Shown here piece by piece: positions 39,605 through 47,807 of a DNA stretch of 64,000 bases. Origin of the DNA: a virus; the IMG/VR virus record IMGVR_UViG_3300028571_002266, positions 62,001-126,000 of that record. One strand, written 5' to 3'. Made by a program: the position numbers and the translations under genes. The notes beneath the pieces were generated by a model. The model made no database searches and was not told the DNA's origin. It saw nothing but the letters and a program-made list of their open reading frames with translations. Each line of letters starts with the position of its first letter. Position 1 is the stretch's first letter.

Positions 39605-40147
39605 ATGTCTGCTAATCCGTGGAAAGCATCTGATGAGGTCATTCAGATTCTAAATCTTGTCAAGTCTAAGCATCATTCTCCTAGACTTGATGATTTTAGA
39701 GTTGCTGTTTGTTTTGATGACAGCAAGCCTTTTGTTAAGAATAAGCTTAATCTTGGAAAATTGAGTAAGTTTAGTGCCACTGCTAGGTTATGGCAGAGGG
39801 AGAAGTATGATTTTTGTTTGATTATTCCGATGGAGTTGTGGACTACTGCTTTGAAGGTTGATCAGAGGGAAGCATATCTTGATCTTATGTTGACTCGTTG
39901 TGACATGGAATATGTTCCAGAAGTTATTGAGGAGAACGGGAAAAAAATCAAGCTTACGGATGAATTTGGCAGGATTAAATACAGTAAAGTTCCGAAAGAG
40001 GATAAGGAAGGAAATGTTAAGTGGAAAATAGATCCTTTGGATCTTGAGGTTTTTGCCAAGAATGTTCGTAAATATGGATTATGGCAAGAAGATTTGTTGA
40101 TTTTCAAAGAAGCGATCTTAGCCGTTGATGGGGGCTTAGGTGGGTAA
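39605..40147 (+). CDS. Phage metallopeptidase-like protein lacking HExxH
   Basis: 180 residues. The layout KHHSPRLDDFRVAVCF, ARLWQREKYDFCLIIPMELW and QREAYLDLMLTRCDMEYV recalls the putative phage metallopeptidase family, in which the last block is a D-HELxH motif. Here it reads LDLMLTRCD, so zinc binding and activity are probably lost. A structural or regulatory derivative is possible. Assignment rests on pattern memory. Confidence 0.5.
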   Translation: MSANPWKASDEVIQILNLVKSKHHSPRLDDFRVAVCFDDSKPFVKNKLNLGKLSKFSATARLWQREKYDFCLIIPMELWTTALKVDQREAYLDLMLTRCDMEYVPEVIEENGKKIKLTDEFGRIKYSKVPKEDKEGNVKWKIDPLDLEVFAKNVRKYGLWQEDLLIFKEAILAVDGGLGG

Positions 40148-40556
40148 ATCAAAACTGATTGAGATTGTTGTGCTGGGTTTGTGGCTTCTTATTGCTATTG
40201 TTTTATTTGTAAGGTTGCAGCCCAGCGCACAATATGTTCCTTCTTCTCCGGAAGGCATTATTAATCCAGAAAAATCTTATGATGTTAAGAAAATATCGAT
40301 AGTTGATGGTAATACTTTTGATTTAATTTTGAATGATAATTCTGTTTCGAGGATATTGGCGGAAATTCCTGTGAAGACTGTAATTGAAGCAAAGAAAAAA
40401 TTAATTGATCTTTTCAACAATTGTGAGAAGCCAAGAGTTGTTTTGAAGAAAAAAGATTCTGATGGGAAGTGGATTGTAGATTTCTATATTCATATTAATT
40501 CTAAAGAAATTGATCTTATTGATTGGATGAGGTCTAATAATTTGGTATATCAATAA
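40140..40556 (+). CDS. Membrane-anchored SNase-like domain protein
   Basis: 138 residues from GTG 40140, overlapping the previous gene by 8 nt. Residues about 7-26 (IEIVVLGLWLLIAIVLFVRL) are a membrane anchor. The rest (VKKISIVDGNTFDLIL, ending IDWMRSNNLVYQ) resembles a staphylococcal nuclease-like OB fold, but catalytic Arg/Glu are not evident. Function unknown. Confidence 0.6.
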   Translation: MGKSKLIEIVVLGLWLLIAIVLFVRLQPSAQYVPSSPEGIINPEKSYDVKKISIVDGNTFDLILNDNSVSRILAEIPVKTVIEAKKKLIDLFNNCEKPRVVLKKKDSDGKWIVDFYIHINSKEIDLIDWMRSNNLVYQ

Positions 40557-40568
40557 CTCTTGTAAGTT

Positions 40569-40757
40569 ATGGAAAAGAACTTCATGGTTAGGTGTCACAA
40601 GTGCAGATGGGCGAGGTTATCAACAGGTTTATCCTCTGATCTTGCCGATTTGAAGGAAATTATTTCTTGTCCAACTTGTGGCAAGGCTAGACAATTTAAG
40701 TGTCCAAAGTGTGGTCTTGTGGCTAAGTTGACTAGAGTCAAGAGAACTGATGGATGA
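40569..40757 (+). CDS. Small double zinc-ribbon protein
   Basis: 62 residues with three CxxC pairs: CHKC, CPTC and CPKC (residues about 9-49). Ends RVKRTDG. Such tiny ribbons often bind nucleic acid or a polymerase. Overlaps the next start by 4 nt. Confidence 0.7.
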   Translation: MEKNFMVRCHKCRWARLSTGLSSDLADLKEIISCPTCGKARQFKCPKCGLVAKLTRVKRTDG

Positions 40758-41926
40758 AATTAATTAGTTTTTGTCGGCGCAATCCCGGCAATGGTAAGTT
40801 GCTATCCAAAGAAGTATTAATTCCTTCTTTGAAATTTACTGTATTCAAATTCAATAAAAGACCTAAGCCAGAGAATGTTAAAAGAATACTGATAATTAGT
40901 TGTTTTTCTGAGTTTGGTTGTGAAACAATTGGTTTGATGTATTGTATTCCCAAGATCATTTCGAGTAATCCCGGTGCTTATGTAATTTGTGTTGGTTGGT
41001 ATGGGAGAGAATATCTTTACAGGCATCTTGTTGATGAGTTTTGGGAAATTGAAGAAAACGTCATGAATTTGCGTGAATATTCAAATGCTTTTTATAATTC
41101 TTCTTTTAATATTCGTCGTCTTGAAAAGTGTCTTGAAAATTATGGTGTAGTTTTCAAGTGTGCCAATATGGGACAATTATGTGTCAATAATACTTGTGAA
41201 ATTTGTAAAAAAGTTTGGGCTTCTGACAATGTTTCCACTGGATGTCCTTCTTGTTATTCTCAAAAAATAAAAAAAGGTTATCTTGCCGATGTTGCTTATC
41301 ATCGTAAGTTTGCTGTACAGATTCCAAGACCATCTATGAAAGTTCAGAATAAAGCTAAAGATTATTTGAAGCCAAATTCTGTTGGTATTTTTGCAAGAGG
41401 CAGGACGATGTATGGTCGTAATCTATCTCCAGAATTTTATATAAAGCTTATAAAATGTTTGGAGGAAAAGGGTTACAATCCTATATGGCTGGGTGAAAAG
41501 CAGAGTGTCATTCCTTGTCCTGTTGATCACATCATTGATTTTAGTCGTCTTCCTGAATCAAGGGATTTGGAACTTACTTTGGCGATTATATCAAATTTGC
41601 AATTTACTGTTCAGTTTTGGACAGCTTCTACGAGGCTGGCTGGAATGATGGGTGTTCCTTGGATATTATTTGAAAGTCCTGATCAAATAGCGGGTAATGG
41701 GCAAGAGGGCAAGAGGATTGTTCTTACGACTGATTACAACAAGAAAAAATTAATTTTGGCTCATTATTTTAATGTTGTTGAAGATCATGAAAAAGCATTG
41801 AAAATCTTGGATCAGGCTATAGACGAAATGAATGAAGACAATTGGGAAGATATGCTGGGTTTGATAGAAGATGCTGGCATAGTTAACGATATGCTTAAAA
41901 AACAACTTGAATGGAGGTCGATGTGA
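40754..41926 (+). CDS. GT-B-like glycosyltransferase with inserted zinc ribbon
   Basis: 390 residues. RILIISCFSEFGCETIGLMY (about 36-56) is a GT-B N-domain start; the C-domain shows VGIFARGRTMYGRNLSPEFY, YNPIWLGEKQSVIPCP and VQFWTASTRLAGMMGVPWIL. A Cys cluster (CVNNTCEICKKVW, then CPSC at about 138-170) is inserted between the domains. Acceptor and donor unknown. Coupled to the next gene through a GTGA overlap; the pair probably acts together. Confidence 0.65.
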   Translation: MKLISFCRRNPGNGKLLSKEVLIPSLKFTVFKFNKRPKPENVKRILIISCFSEFGCETIGLMYCIPKIISSNPGAYVICVGWYGREYLYRHLVDEFWEIEENVMNLREYSNAFYNSSFNIRRLEKCLENYGVVFKCANMGQLCVNNTCEICKKVWASDNVSTGCPSCYSQKIKKGYLADVAYHRKFAVQIPRPSMKVQNKAKDYLKPNSVGIFARGRTMYGRNLSPEFYIKLIKCLEEKGYNPIWLGEKQSVIPCPVDHIIDFSRLPESRDLELTLAIISNLQFTVQFWTASTRLAGMMGVPWILFESPDQIAGNGQEGKRIVLTTDYNKKKLILAHYFNVVEDHEKALKILDQAIDEMNEDNWEDMLGLIEDAGIVNDMLKKQLEWRSM

Positions 41927-43065
41927 GTTCGGTTGCTGATTTTTTACGCAGGGCAGCGGAGCGTAATGGTTTCCATAGAGATCGTTATGAAGAGAAGAGG
42001 ATTCCAACTGACTTCACGAATGTTTGCATTTTGCCTTTTTTTGGTGATTTGAGAAGCATGACGATTTTGTCAAGTTATATTCTGCATCGATATCGTGATG
42101 AGTCAAGAGGTTCAAAATATTTTATAGTTGCTTCATGGCCCGGATTTCAGGGTTTGTTTCCATATGCTGATGAGTATTGGTCTTTGACTGATGATTCGAT
42201 TATGAAGAGGTTTTACGATCATTCTGAGGGAATGCGTAATAGTTCTGATTTGAATGTTTCGTACATGAGGAATATGAATGAGTTTTTCAGGGATGTGATT
42301 GATGCGGTTGAGATTCAGAAGTATTATCGGAATGGATTTACTAATTACTTTTTTGATAAATTTCAGGACACGAAAAGATTTTTACCTTTTATTCCGAGTT
42401 CATCAATTATTGGTAAGGAATTCAATAGAAGTTTGATAACGAAGCCGGGTTATAAGGTATTTTTACATCCATCTATTTATTGTAGGTTTTGGCATAATGG
42501 TATAAGCGACCACATGAAGGTCAAGAAAGAATTTTATATTGATTTGGTTAATTTCTTGTCCAATAAGGATGTTACTTGTGTTTTGTGGCAAAATGCATTT
42601 TCTTATGATCTTGCTGATTCTCTTGAAGAAAAGTGTGTGTTTTTGAGAGAGCAGGACGTAACAAAGGCTTTGGCAGCGATGCGTGCTTGTGGTTGTGTTC
42701 TTGACACGTTCAATGGTTTGTCGAGGTTGTCTTTGCTGGCAAGAACTCCCTTTTTGTCTATTGATGAAAGGTCGAGGTTTTCAGGAACGAAGGAATTCGA
42801 GATTGATCATTTGAGTGGCAATCAAATTCCGTATCAGTATATTTTTTCATTTTCTACTATCATAACTGATGGCGATGCTGGTTTGTGGAAGAGTGATATT
42901 TTTCCAAGTATTTATCGAAAGCTTGAGGAATTTTTACCTAGCCTAAACCGTGATGAATGGCCTTCTACTGCGGAGAGTATTGAAAATTTACCTTATGAAG
43001 ATTTTGTGCAACCGCAGAAAAAAAAGAAACTTGGCACAAGATTTATCAAGGTAGCAAAAGAATAA
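41923..43065 (+). CDS. GT-B-like protein paired with the previous gene
   Basis: 380 residues. I choose GTG 41923 (GGAGG, 5-nt spacing) over ATG 41911. It has a Rossmann-like start (NVCILPFFGDLRSMTILSSY) and a second half with VFLHPSIYCRFW, CVLDTFNGLSRLSLLARTPF, similar in plan to family 9/41 transferases but diverged. Ends KKKKLGTRFIKVAKE. Function inferred from fold only. Confidence 0.6.
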   Translation: MSSVADFLRRAAERNGFHRDRYEEKRIPTDFTNVCILPFFGDLRSMTILSSYILHRYRDESRGSKYFIVASWPGFQGLFPYADEYWSLTDDSIMKRFYDHSEGMRNSSDLNVSYMRNMNEFFRDVIDAVEIQKYYRNGFTNYFFDKFQDTKRFLPFIPSSSIIGKEFNRSLITKPGYKVFLHPSIYCRFWHNGISDHMKVKKEFYIDLVNFLSNKDVTCVLWQNAFSYDLADSLEEKCVFLREQDVTKALAAMRACGCVLDTFNGLSRLSLLARTPFLSIDERSRFSGTKEFEIDHLSGNQIPYQYIFSFSTIITDGDAGLWKSDIFPSIYRKLEEFLPSLNRDEWPSTAESIENLPYEDFVQPQKKKKLGTRFIKVAKE

Positions 43066-43075
43066 GGAATAAAGT

Positions 43076-43363
43076 ATGGCTTGTAAAGTTGAATTGCGTG
43101 ATCTTCCTATGAATCCAAGTTGGTATGAAAAGGAGATTGCATTCAAAAAAATGTTTACTGCTTTCAAAAAGCAGGTTGCGGAAGCTGGTATTCTGCATGA
43201 TTTTAAGAAGAGAGAGTACTATGAGACTCCCGGTCAAATTCGTCGCCGTAAGAGTCGTGAGGCGGAAAATGTGCGTTTGAAGGAAAAGCTGCGTGAGAAT
43301 TTCCCAGAAAGACGTAAGCCGAAGAAGTCTGATAACAAGAAAACAAAAGCCAAGGGTGAATAA
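43076..43363 (+). CDS. rpsU: Ribosomal protein bS21 homologue
   Basis: 95 residues. FKKMFTAFKKQVAEAGILHD followed by FKKREYYETPGQIRRRKSRE is the bS21 core (compare FKRxCEKAGxL...RRREFYEKPT). The C-terminus is a Lys/Arg-rich tail longer than in E. coli. bS21 binds the 30S platform near the anti-Shine-Dalgarno; phage copies are thought to replace host bS21 and favour phage messages. First of a translation-related gene set (bS21, RHH, Def, IF-3). Confidence 0.93.
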   Translation: MACKVELRDLPMNPSWYEKEIAFKKMFTAFKKQVAEAGILHDFKKREYYETPGQIRRRKSREAENVRLKEKLRENFPERRKPKKSDNKKTKAKGE

Positions 43364-43626
43364 TGCCATCTAAAAAAGGTACGATCATGAGCCTGAATGT
43401 TGATCCCAGCATTCAGGAAAAGATGAAGGCAGTTGCCAAGAGGCGAAACATTAGTGTTTCCAAGCTTGTTCGTGATTTGGTTGACAATAATCTTCCAGAT
43501 GCTGACGAGGAAGTAGATGTTGTGATCTTTAAGATTCCAACTGCCATGAGGACAACTCCTGATTCTCTTAAGCAATGGCTGCAAAATCGTATTGATGCTG
43601 TAGTAAGGGCTTTGACAACATCATGA
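43363..43626 (+). CDS. Ribbon-helix-helix DNA-binding protein
   Basis: 87 residues, 1-nt overlap with rpsU. KGTIMSLNVDPSIQEKMKAV followed by AKRRNISVSKLVRDLVDNNL is the beta-strand-helix-helix of CopG/Arc-like regulators. It is probably a dimeric repressor of nearby phage genes. The C-terminal half (VVIFKIPTAMRTTPDSLKQW) may bind an effector or partner. Confidence 0.8.
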   Translation: MPSKKGTIMSLNVDPSIQEKMKAVAKRRNISVSKLVRDLVDNNLPDADEEVDVVIFKIPTAMRTTPDSLKQWLQNRIDAVVRALTTS

Positions 43627-44117
43627 AATTCAAAGAACCTCTGAAAATTGTTCCAGTTGCTGATATCCCTAAGGCAAAAGATGTTCCTCTTGAAAGCCTT
43701 ATGGATATATTCCGTCTTTGCACAAAGATGGAAAAAATTTGCGATGAAAATGATGGAATAGGTTTATCAGCAGTTCAAGTTGGAGTTCCATGGAATCTTT
43801 TCATTGTTAAGCGCAATCGTCATTTTGAATATTATGTCAATTGCGAGTATACAGGCCATGGAGACAAGATAAAGTCAGTTGAGGGCTGCTTGTCTCTTAG
43901 GAATGAGGATGGCACTTTTAGAAGGTTTGAGGTTGAGAGATTTTCTAAGACACGAATAAAAGGCAAGCAACTTGTTGTTTCAGGGATGCCTTCTCTTGTT
44001 TTGAATGATGTTGATCGTGAAGAGATTAATCTTTTCAGTATTGTTTTTCAGCATGAATGCGATCACAGTCGAGATGTACTCGTTTCGCAAATAGGTCGTG
44101 AGGTGGAATTGGCCTAA
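43623..44117 (+). CDS. def: Peptide deformylase
   Basis: 164 residues with the three Def motifs: GIGLSAVQVG (about 46-55), EGCLSL (about 91-96) and QHECDH (about 139-144), the last two giving the Cys and two His metal ligands and catalytic Glu. Removes N-formyl from nascent proteins at the ribosome exit. Phage and host-derived Def in viruses support synthesis of abundant proteins. Overlaps the RHH gene by 4 nt. A CRISPR-repeat-like hairpin follows its stop directly. Confidence 0.95.
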   Translation: MKFKEPLKIVPVADIPKAKDVPLESLMDIFRLCTKMEKICDENDGIGLSAVQVGVPWNLFIVKRNRHFEYYVNCEYTGHGDKIKSVEGCLSLRNEDGTFRRFEVERFSKTRIKGKQLVVSGMPSLVLNDVDREEINLFSIVFQHECDHSRDVLVSQIGREVELA

Positions 44118-44143
44118 GAAATCCGTCTTCCGTTAAAGGACGG
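44118..44143 (+). repeat. Solitary CRISPR-repeat-like hairpin (element 1)
   Basis: CCTAAGAAATCCGTC (from 44113) equals array repeat 8 in this part; then TTCCGTT, a 4-nt insertion AAAG, and GACGG. It folds as TCCGTCTT/AAGGACGGA. Located 17 nt upstream of the ATG at 44161, same strand as the array. Confidence 0.8.
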
Positions 44144-44160
44144 AGCTAAGGGAATGAATT

Positions 44161-44439
44161 ATGTTAAGTCTCAAACAATTAGAAGATGTGTGTCTGAATT
44201 CAGATGCGACTTCTCAAAAATGTCGATATATTTGTCAAGATGAAGTTGACAAAAATAAGTTTTACTGCTTAAAACTTTCTGCTAAAGCTAGCAAAATAGA
44301 TAATGAAATTGAAAATTATATCAAAGTAATTAGCTTAAAAGGCAGAGATCCTTCTGATGAAAATTTACCATTAGGGGACAATTGTTCTGGTTATCCTTTT
44401 CTTAGGCATATCGAACAAGGTTACGACAAGAAAAATTAG
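44161..44439 (+). CDS. Hypothetical small protein behind repeat-like element 1
   Basis: 92 residues, four Cys-containing segments (for example SQKCRYICQDEVDKNKFYCL). The leader contains the repeat-like hairpin and AAGGGA as ribosome site. No family recognised. Convergent with the lipoprotein gene at 44436. Confidence 0.65.
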   Translation: MLSLKQLEDVCLNSDATSQKCRYICQDEVDKNKFYCLKLSAKASKIDNEIENYIKVISLKGRDPSDENLPLGDNCSGYPFLRHIEQGYDKKN

Positions 44440-44936
44440 AGACTTTCTAGTCTCTCTCTGATTATCTGGTAGATATCCTTTCCTTTGTTTTCTTCAACAG
44501 CAGAGGAAAGGATATTTGCTTCTAGCTCATTACTGTTAAATCTTGCTATCTCTCTTACCATTAGTTCGTTCGTCTTTTCGCTGCTTATAGCTCTGTTTCG
44601 ATAGTAGAACAATAGCATTGCTATGACAACTAATGCGAAGATGAAGATTAGTGCTCCATCGCCTTGGATTATTTGAACTCCTGTGTTTTCGTTTCGTGAA
44701 ATTGCGCCGTTTATGTTGACTAGGCCGCTTTGTATTTCTTTCAGAAGACTATTTTGGGCTGATAGATCTTGCCTAGTCTTCATGAGTTCGGCCATTACCC
44801 CATTTTGGTTTGTGCGTATATCCTCTATTTTACCATTTTGATTTTGTATTTTGGGGTTGTTTCTTGGGTTGAAGTTTGCACATCCTACCAAGTTTAACAA
44901 GGTTGCGGCTGCAATAATCAACAAAAATTTGTACAT
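44436..44936 (-). CDS. Lipoprotein with second membrane segment
   Basis: 166 residues from the ATG at 44936 (GGAGG upstream). MYKFLLIIAAATLLNLVGC is a signal peptide with lipobox LVGC. A second hydrophobic stretch ALIFIFALVVIAMLLFYY lies at about residue 95. Heptad-rich central helix. Could be an o-spanin-like or envelope-modifying protein; the second segment is unusual for an outer-membrane lipoprotein. Confidence 0.7.
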   Translation of the reverse strand: MYKFLLIIAAATLLNLVGCANFNPRNNPKIQNQNGKIEDIRTNQNGVMAELMKTRQDLSAQNSLLKEIQSGLVNINGAISRNENTGVQIIQGDGALIFIFALVVIAMLLFYYRNRAISSEKTNELMVREIARFNSNELEANILSSAVEENKGKDIYQIIRERLESL

Positions 44937-44955
44937 ACATCCTCCACAATATGTA

Positions 44956-44984
44956 TTTACAAGTGGGGAATTTCTTTGTACACT
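44956..44984 (+). promoter_or_regulatory. Sigma70-like promoter like that of cas12
   Basis: TTTACA, 17 nt, TACACT: the same boxes and spacing as the cas12 promoter. Start site expected close to repeat-like element 2. Confidence 0.75.
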
Positions 44985-44987
44985 ATG

Positions 44988-45013
44988 CTGAGAAATCCGT
45001 TTCATGTTGACGG
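44988..45013 (+). repeat. Solitary CRISPR-repeat-like element 2
   Basis: CTGAGAAATCCGT then 5 changed/kept bases, then GTTGACGG: 22 of 26 positions equal the 3' part of the array repeat. Lies between the promoter at 44956 and the GTG start at 45040. Confidence 0.85.
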
Positions 45014-45039
45014 ATGATCAACCCGCTGGAGGATTTGGC

Positions 45040-45450
45040 GTGGCTCAAGGCAAGGATGTTTTTTTCTTTGGTGATGAATTTGATGATGAAAATTCATCAA
45101 GTGAAAGCGCACAGATTGCAAATGAATTTAAGCAGAATGCTAATTCATTAGTTGTACATCATTTGTCAAATTACTTCAAGGACAAGATGTTGCACACAGG
45201 AGGAAATGTTCCTGATCAATTACTAAATAGTCATAAAAGAATATCTATGGTTTTGAACTACACTGTTTCTAATGGTGTAGATCATGCTCATGAAAGACTA
45301 GAATTTTCTGAGGGGAGAAACAATGATGATGAGAATTCAGAGCTTATCGTCACTGTTCTTCATGGAATAGCCAAAAGTGGTGTTCCGAAGGAATTTGCTG
45401 GTGGTATGCTTTGTCTGCACTTGGAATTAATAGAAGGGATAGATTTTTGA
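45040..45450 (+). CDS. Hypothetical protein behind repeat-like element 2
   Basis: 136 residues from GTG 45040 (CTGGAGGA, 6-nt spacing). An ATG at 45004 lies inside the repeat-like element without a ribosome site. Acidic (FFFGDEFDDENSSSESAQ), mostly helical. No family recognised. Confidence 0.65.
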   Translation: MAQGKDVFFFGDEFDDENSSSESAQIANEFKQNANSLVVHHLSNYFKDKMLHTGGNVPDQLLNSHKRISMVLNYTVSNGVDHAHERLEFSEGRNNDDENSELIVTVLHGIAKSGVPKEFAGGMLCLHLELIEGIDF

Positions 45451-45761
45451 ATCTTGATTTATTATTGTTGTCAAGGCAATTTGAGACTGTCGAATTGCCG
45501 AAGGAAAAGAAATACCTCCTGAGATATTTTGAAAATCCAGTTCAGGAGGCTTTTCTTAAATATTTCTTTGTATTTGGTAATTATGTTAATTTTTGTGACC
45601 ACACTGGTCATTTCGTGCAGAAAAAATGGTTAAAACATCTGCATGAAAAATTAAAAACAATTGAAAAAGCCCACAAAGATGCCAGATCTAACTTTGACAT
45701 GGCTGGACTTGTTGAAATTGAAAAAGGTGAATTCAAATTCAGTCGTCATCTTCCTAAATAG
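45447..45761 (+). CDS. Hypothetical protein, TTG start likely
   Basis: 104 residues if started at TTG 45447 (AGAAGGGA upstream, overlapping the previous stop); another TTG at 45411 is possible. LPKEKKYLLRYFENPVQEAF and KKWLKHLHEKLKTIEKAHKD are helical. No family recognised. Confidence 0.5.
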   Translation: MNLDLLLLSRQFETVELPKEKKYLLRYFENPVQEAFLKYFFVFGNYVNFCDHTGHFVQKKWLKHLHEKLKTIEKAHKDARSNFDMAGLVEIEKGEFKFSRHLPK

Positions 45762-45764
45762 TGT

Positions 45765-46007
45765 ATGGCACTAATATCATTCGGCGATTGGCGTAAAAAA
45801 TTTGATGAAGCAAGCCCTACTACAAGATTAAGGGCTGGAATTGAGGCGGGTAATTATCCCATGTCTGCTGGGGTGGCTATGTCTCGATCCACACCAAGCC
45901 CATCTTTTGTAAAGAAGGCAATTGAAGAATTAGGATCACCTGAACATCCTAAAAGGAAAAATAAGACTAAAAAGAAACGTAGGAATTCCAAGAAAAGGGA
46001 AAAATGA
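45765..46007 (+). CDS. Small basic protein with capsid-targeting-like N-terminus
   Basis: 80 residues beginning MALISFGDWRKKFDEAS (FDE-A as a possible protease site) and ending with about 20 Lys/Arg-rich residues. Overlaps the next start by 4 nt; the next protein has the same type of leader. Probably a packaged head protein, by inference. Confidence 0.65.
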   Translation: MALISFGDWRKKFDEASPTTRLRAGIEAGNYPMSAGVAMSRSTPSPSFVKKAIEELGSPEHPKRKNKTKKKRRNSKKREK

Positions 46008-46402
46008 TTTTTTTCAATGAATGGATGCAGGAAAGATTCGATGAGGCTAAAAAGTCTCGTCGCACCCCTGTTCCTCATTCTGATGTTGAAAAATGGATGC
46101 GTTCTTTAGAGCTTCTCAAGAAAGATCTTGAGGAATTGCAGAAAGCCAAGAAGAATGCTGCCCAAAGATTTGCTAGAGAAGCAAAAATCAAGAAGGAAAA
46201 AGAAAAGAAGGCTAAAGATGCCAAGAAGTTAAAAAAGAAAAAAGATTCAGAAATAGATAAAAAATCTGAAAAAGAACCTGAAGTTGAGAAGAAAGATAAA
46301 AAACCTGAAGTCAAAAAATATGATTCCAAGAAAAATGTTGTATCTGATAAGTTCAGACAGATTAAGAGTCAAAGGCGTAAAAATAATAAGCCTAGAGACT
46401 AA
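46004..46402 (+). CDS. Lys/Glu-rich coiled-coil protein with capsid-targeting-like N-terminus
   Basis: 132 residues. Starts MIFFNEWMQERFDEAKKS; residues about 25-105 are almost only Lys, Glu, Ala and Asp (a single charged helix). No folded domain. Highly charged packaged or DNA-condensing protein is a plausible guess. Confidence 0.65.
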   Translation: MIFFNEWMQERFDEAKKSRRTPVPHSDVEKWMRSLELLKKDLEELQKAKKNAAQRFAREAKIKKEKEKKAKDAKKLKKKKDSEIDKKSEKEPEVEKKDKKPEVKKYDSKKNVVSDKFRQIKSQRRKNNKPRD

Positions 46403-46452
46403 TTATTTTTAAGTTGGCAGTCTCCACTATAATTAAATAGCGGAGATAGATC

Positions 46453-46899
46453 ATGAGTACTGAAAATATTTGCAACGATGATTCCTTAGATCAATCTAAG
46501 GCAAAAAATGCCAGAGATGTTCTGAAAGGCATTATTGTTTCAGAATCAAATCTTGAAACATATTTAATTGCAGTAGCTGTTCATAAAGATTCATCCAAGA
46601 ATTTTATCAATAGAATAAGTTGTAAGAAGGGCATACCTCTTGATGGATATGTTTATGATGCTCAATCAGACAGTTATTTCATAGAATGCACTGATTTTTT
46701 GCATGTAGGGGTAATTCCTGTTTCTTTTGTTGCTACTGCTAAAGATTCTTATTTTTGGAAAATGAATATACCTTTGCCTGAAGCTGTCATTAAAAAGTAT
46801 TTGACTGAGATCCAAAAGAAGGATTTGAAAAACTTTAAGAGTCATTTTAGCTCTCAAGATTACATGATTAATTATGTTCAAATGGTTAATCCAAACTGA
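46453..46899 (+). CDS. Hypothetical protein
   Basis: 148 residues, ribosome site GGAGA. Central beta-rich region (YLIAVAVHKDSSKNFINRIS, YFIECTDFLHVGVIPVSFVA). A TATAAT box at 46427-46432 may be its promoter. No family recognised. Confidence 0.6.
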   Translation: MSTENICNDDSLDQSKAKNARDVLKGIIVSESNLETYLIAVAVHKDSSKNFINRISCKKGIPLDGYVYDAQSDSYFIECTDFLHVGVIPVSFVATAKDSYFWKMNIPLPEAVIKKYLTEIQKKDLKNFKSHFSSQDYMINYVQMVNPN

Positions 46900-46937
46900 A
46901 TTCATGTTTTTCTGGTTCTTCTGCCATAAATAATTTC

Positions 46938-47765
46938 ATGGCATGCTCATCTACTGGAATAGGCTGTACTACTACAACTGCAAAAAGTTGTCCTGACGAA
47001 TATGGATGCGTTAGCGGCGTATGTGCCGATTTCATCATTCGTAGGCATGATACTAAACCATCTTTCAAGGTTAAGATCGAAGATTGCGATGGACCTCTTG
47101 ATCTTACAGATCTTGTTCTTGAGGCCACAATGTGGGCCAAGGGGAAGCTTAAGGTTTCTCTTGATCAGAATGATTCAGTTATTGGTTTGGCTGATAATAT
47201 TGGCTTTAATCAAGTAATGCAGGGCGATGTGATTATCATGGATCAGGCTAGATTGCCTGAGAAGATGCTTGTTGTTGGATTTGATGAAGTAAATCGCCTC
47301 ATTCGTGTCCAGAGAGGTTATCATGGAACCCCAGTGCAAAACTGGAGACGTGGCACAGGATTGAAAATCATTAAGTTTTCTAACGCAACTGCTACAACTG
47401 AAATGTTGTATCAGGACATCATTAACATTGATGGAACAACGACTAAGGATGTTTTAGTCGATAGTTTTTTAATTTATGATTGGCAGAGTGAAGACACATG
47501 TCTTCCGGGTTGTTATTATTTGGAATTTAAGCTTTTGAAAATGGTGGTTTCTTTTGCTCTTGCTTATGATTCTTCTGTCCCAAGCAATCAAATTCCTAGT
47601 AATCTTTTGCCTGATGGAGTTATTCCGAGTTTTACTGATCCAAGTTTTATACCTTCCGATTTTGGTTGTTCTATGAATCCACTTGTTGAATGGATAAGAA
47701 GGTTTCCTATTGATAAAGAAGGCTTTATAATTAAAATAACGAATACTTTTACGGCTGATGATTGA
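46938..47765 (+). CDS. Putative virion protein
   Basis: 275 residues. After a Cys/Thr-rich start (MACSSTGIGCTTTTAKSC), the segment DFIIRRHDTKPSFKVKIEDC and DLTDLVLEATMWAKGKL resembles the N-terminal beta domain of baseplate/receptor-binding proteins of other phages. The C-terminus IKITNTFTADD is typical of structural proteins. Function by resemblance only. Confidence 0.55.
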   Translation: MACSSTGIGCTTTTAKSCPDEYGCVSGVCADFIIRRHDTKPSFKVKIEDCDGPLDLTDLVLEATMWAKGKLKVSLDQNDSVIGLADNIGFNQVMQGDVIIMDQARLPEKMLVVGFDEVNRLIRVQRGYHGTPVQNWRRGTGLKIIKFSNATATTEMLYQDIINIDGTTTKDVLVDSFLIYDWQSEDTCLPGCYYLEFKLLKMVVSFALAYDSSVPSNQIPSNLLPDGVIPSFTDPSFIPSDFGCSMNPLVEWIRRFPIDKEGFIIKITNTFTADD

Positions 47766-47807
47766 CATCATAGAATTTAAGTCGTATTTTTGTATAGGGT
47801 CTTTTTT

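Noticed and set aside
46075-46329. Phe/Ser-rich minus-strand ORF
   Set aside because: Antisense of the Lys/Glu-rich helix at 46004-46402.
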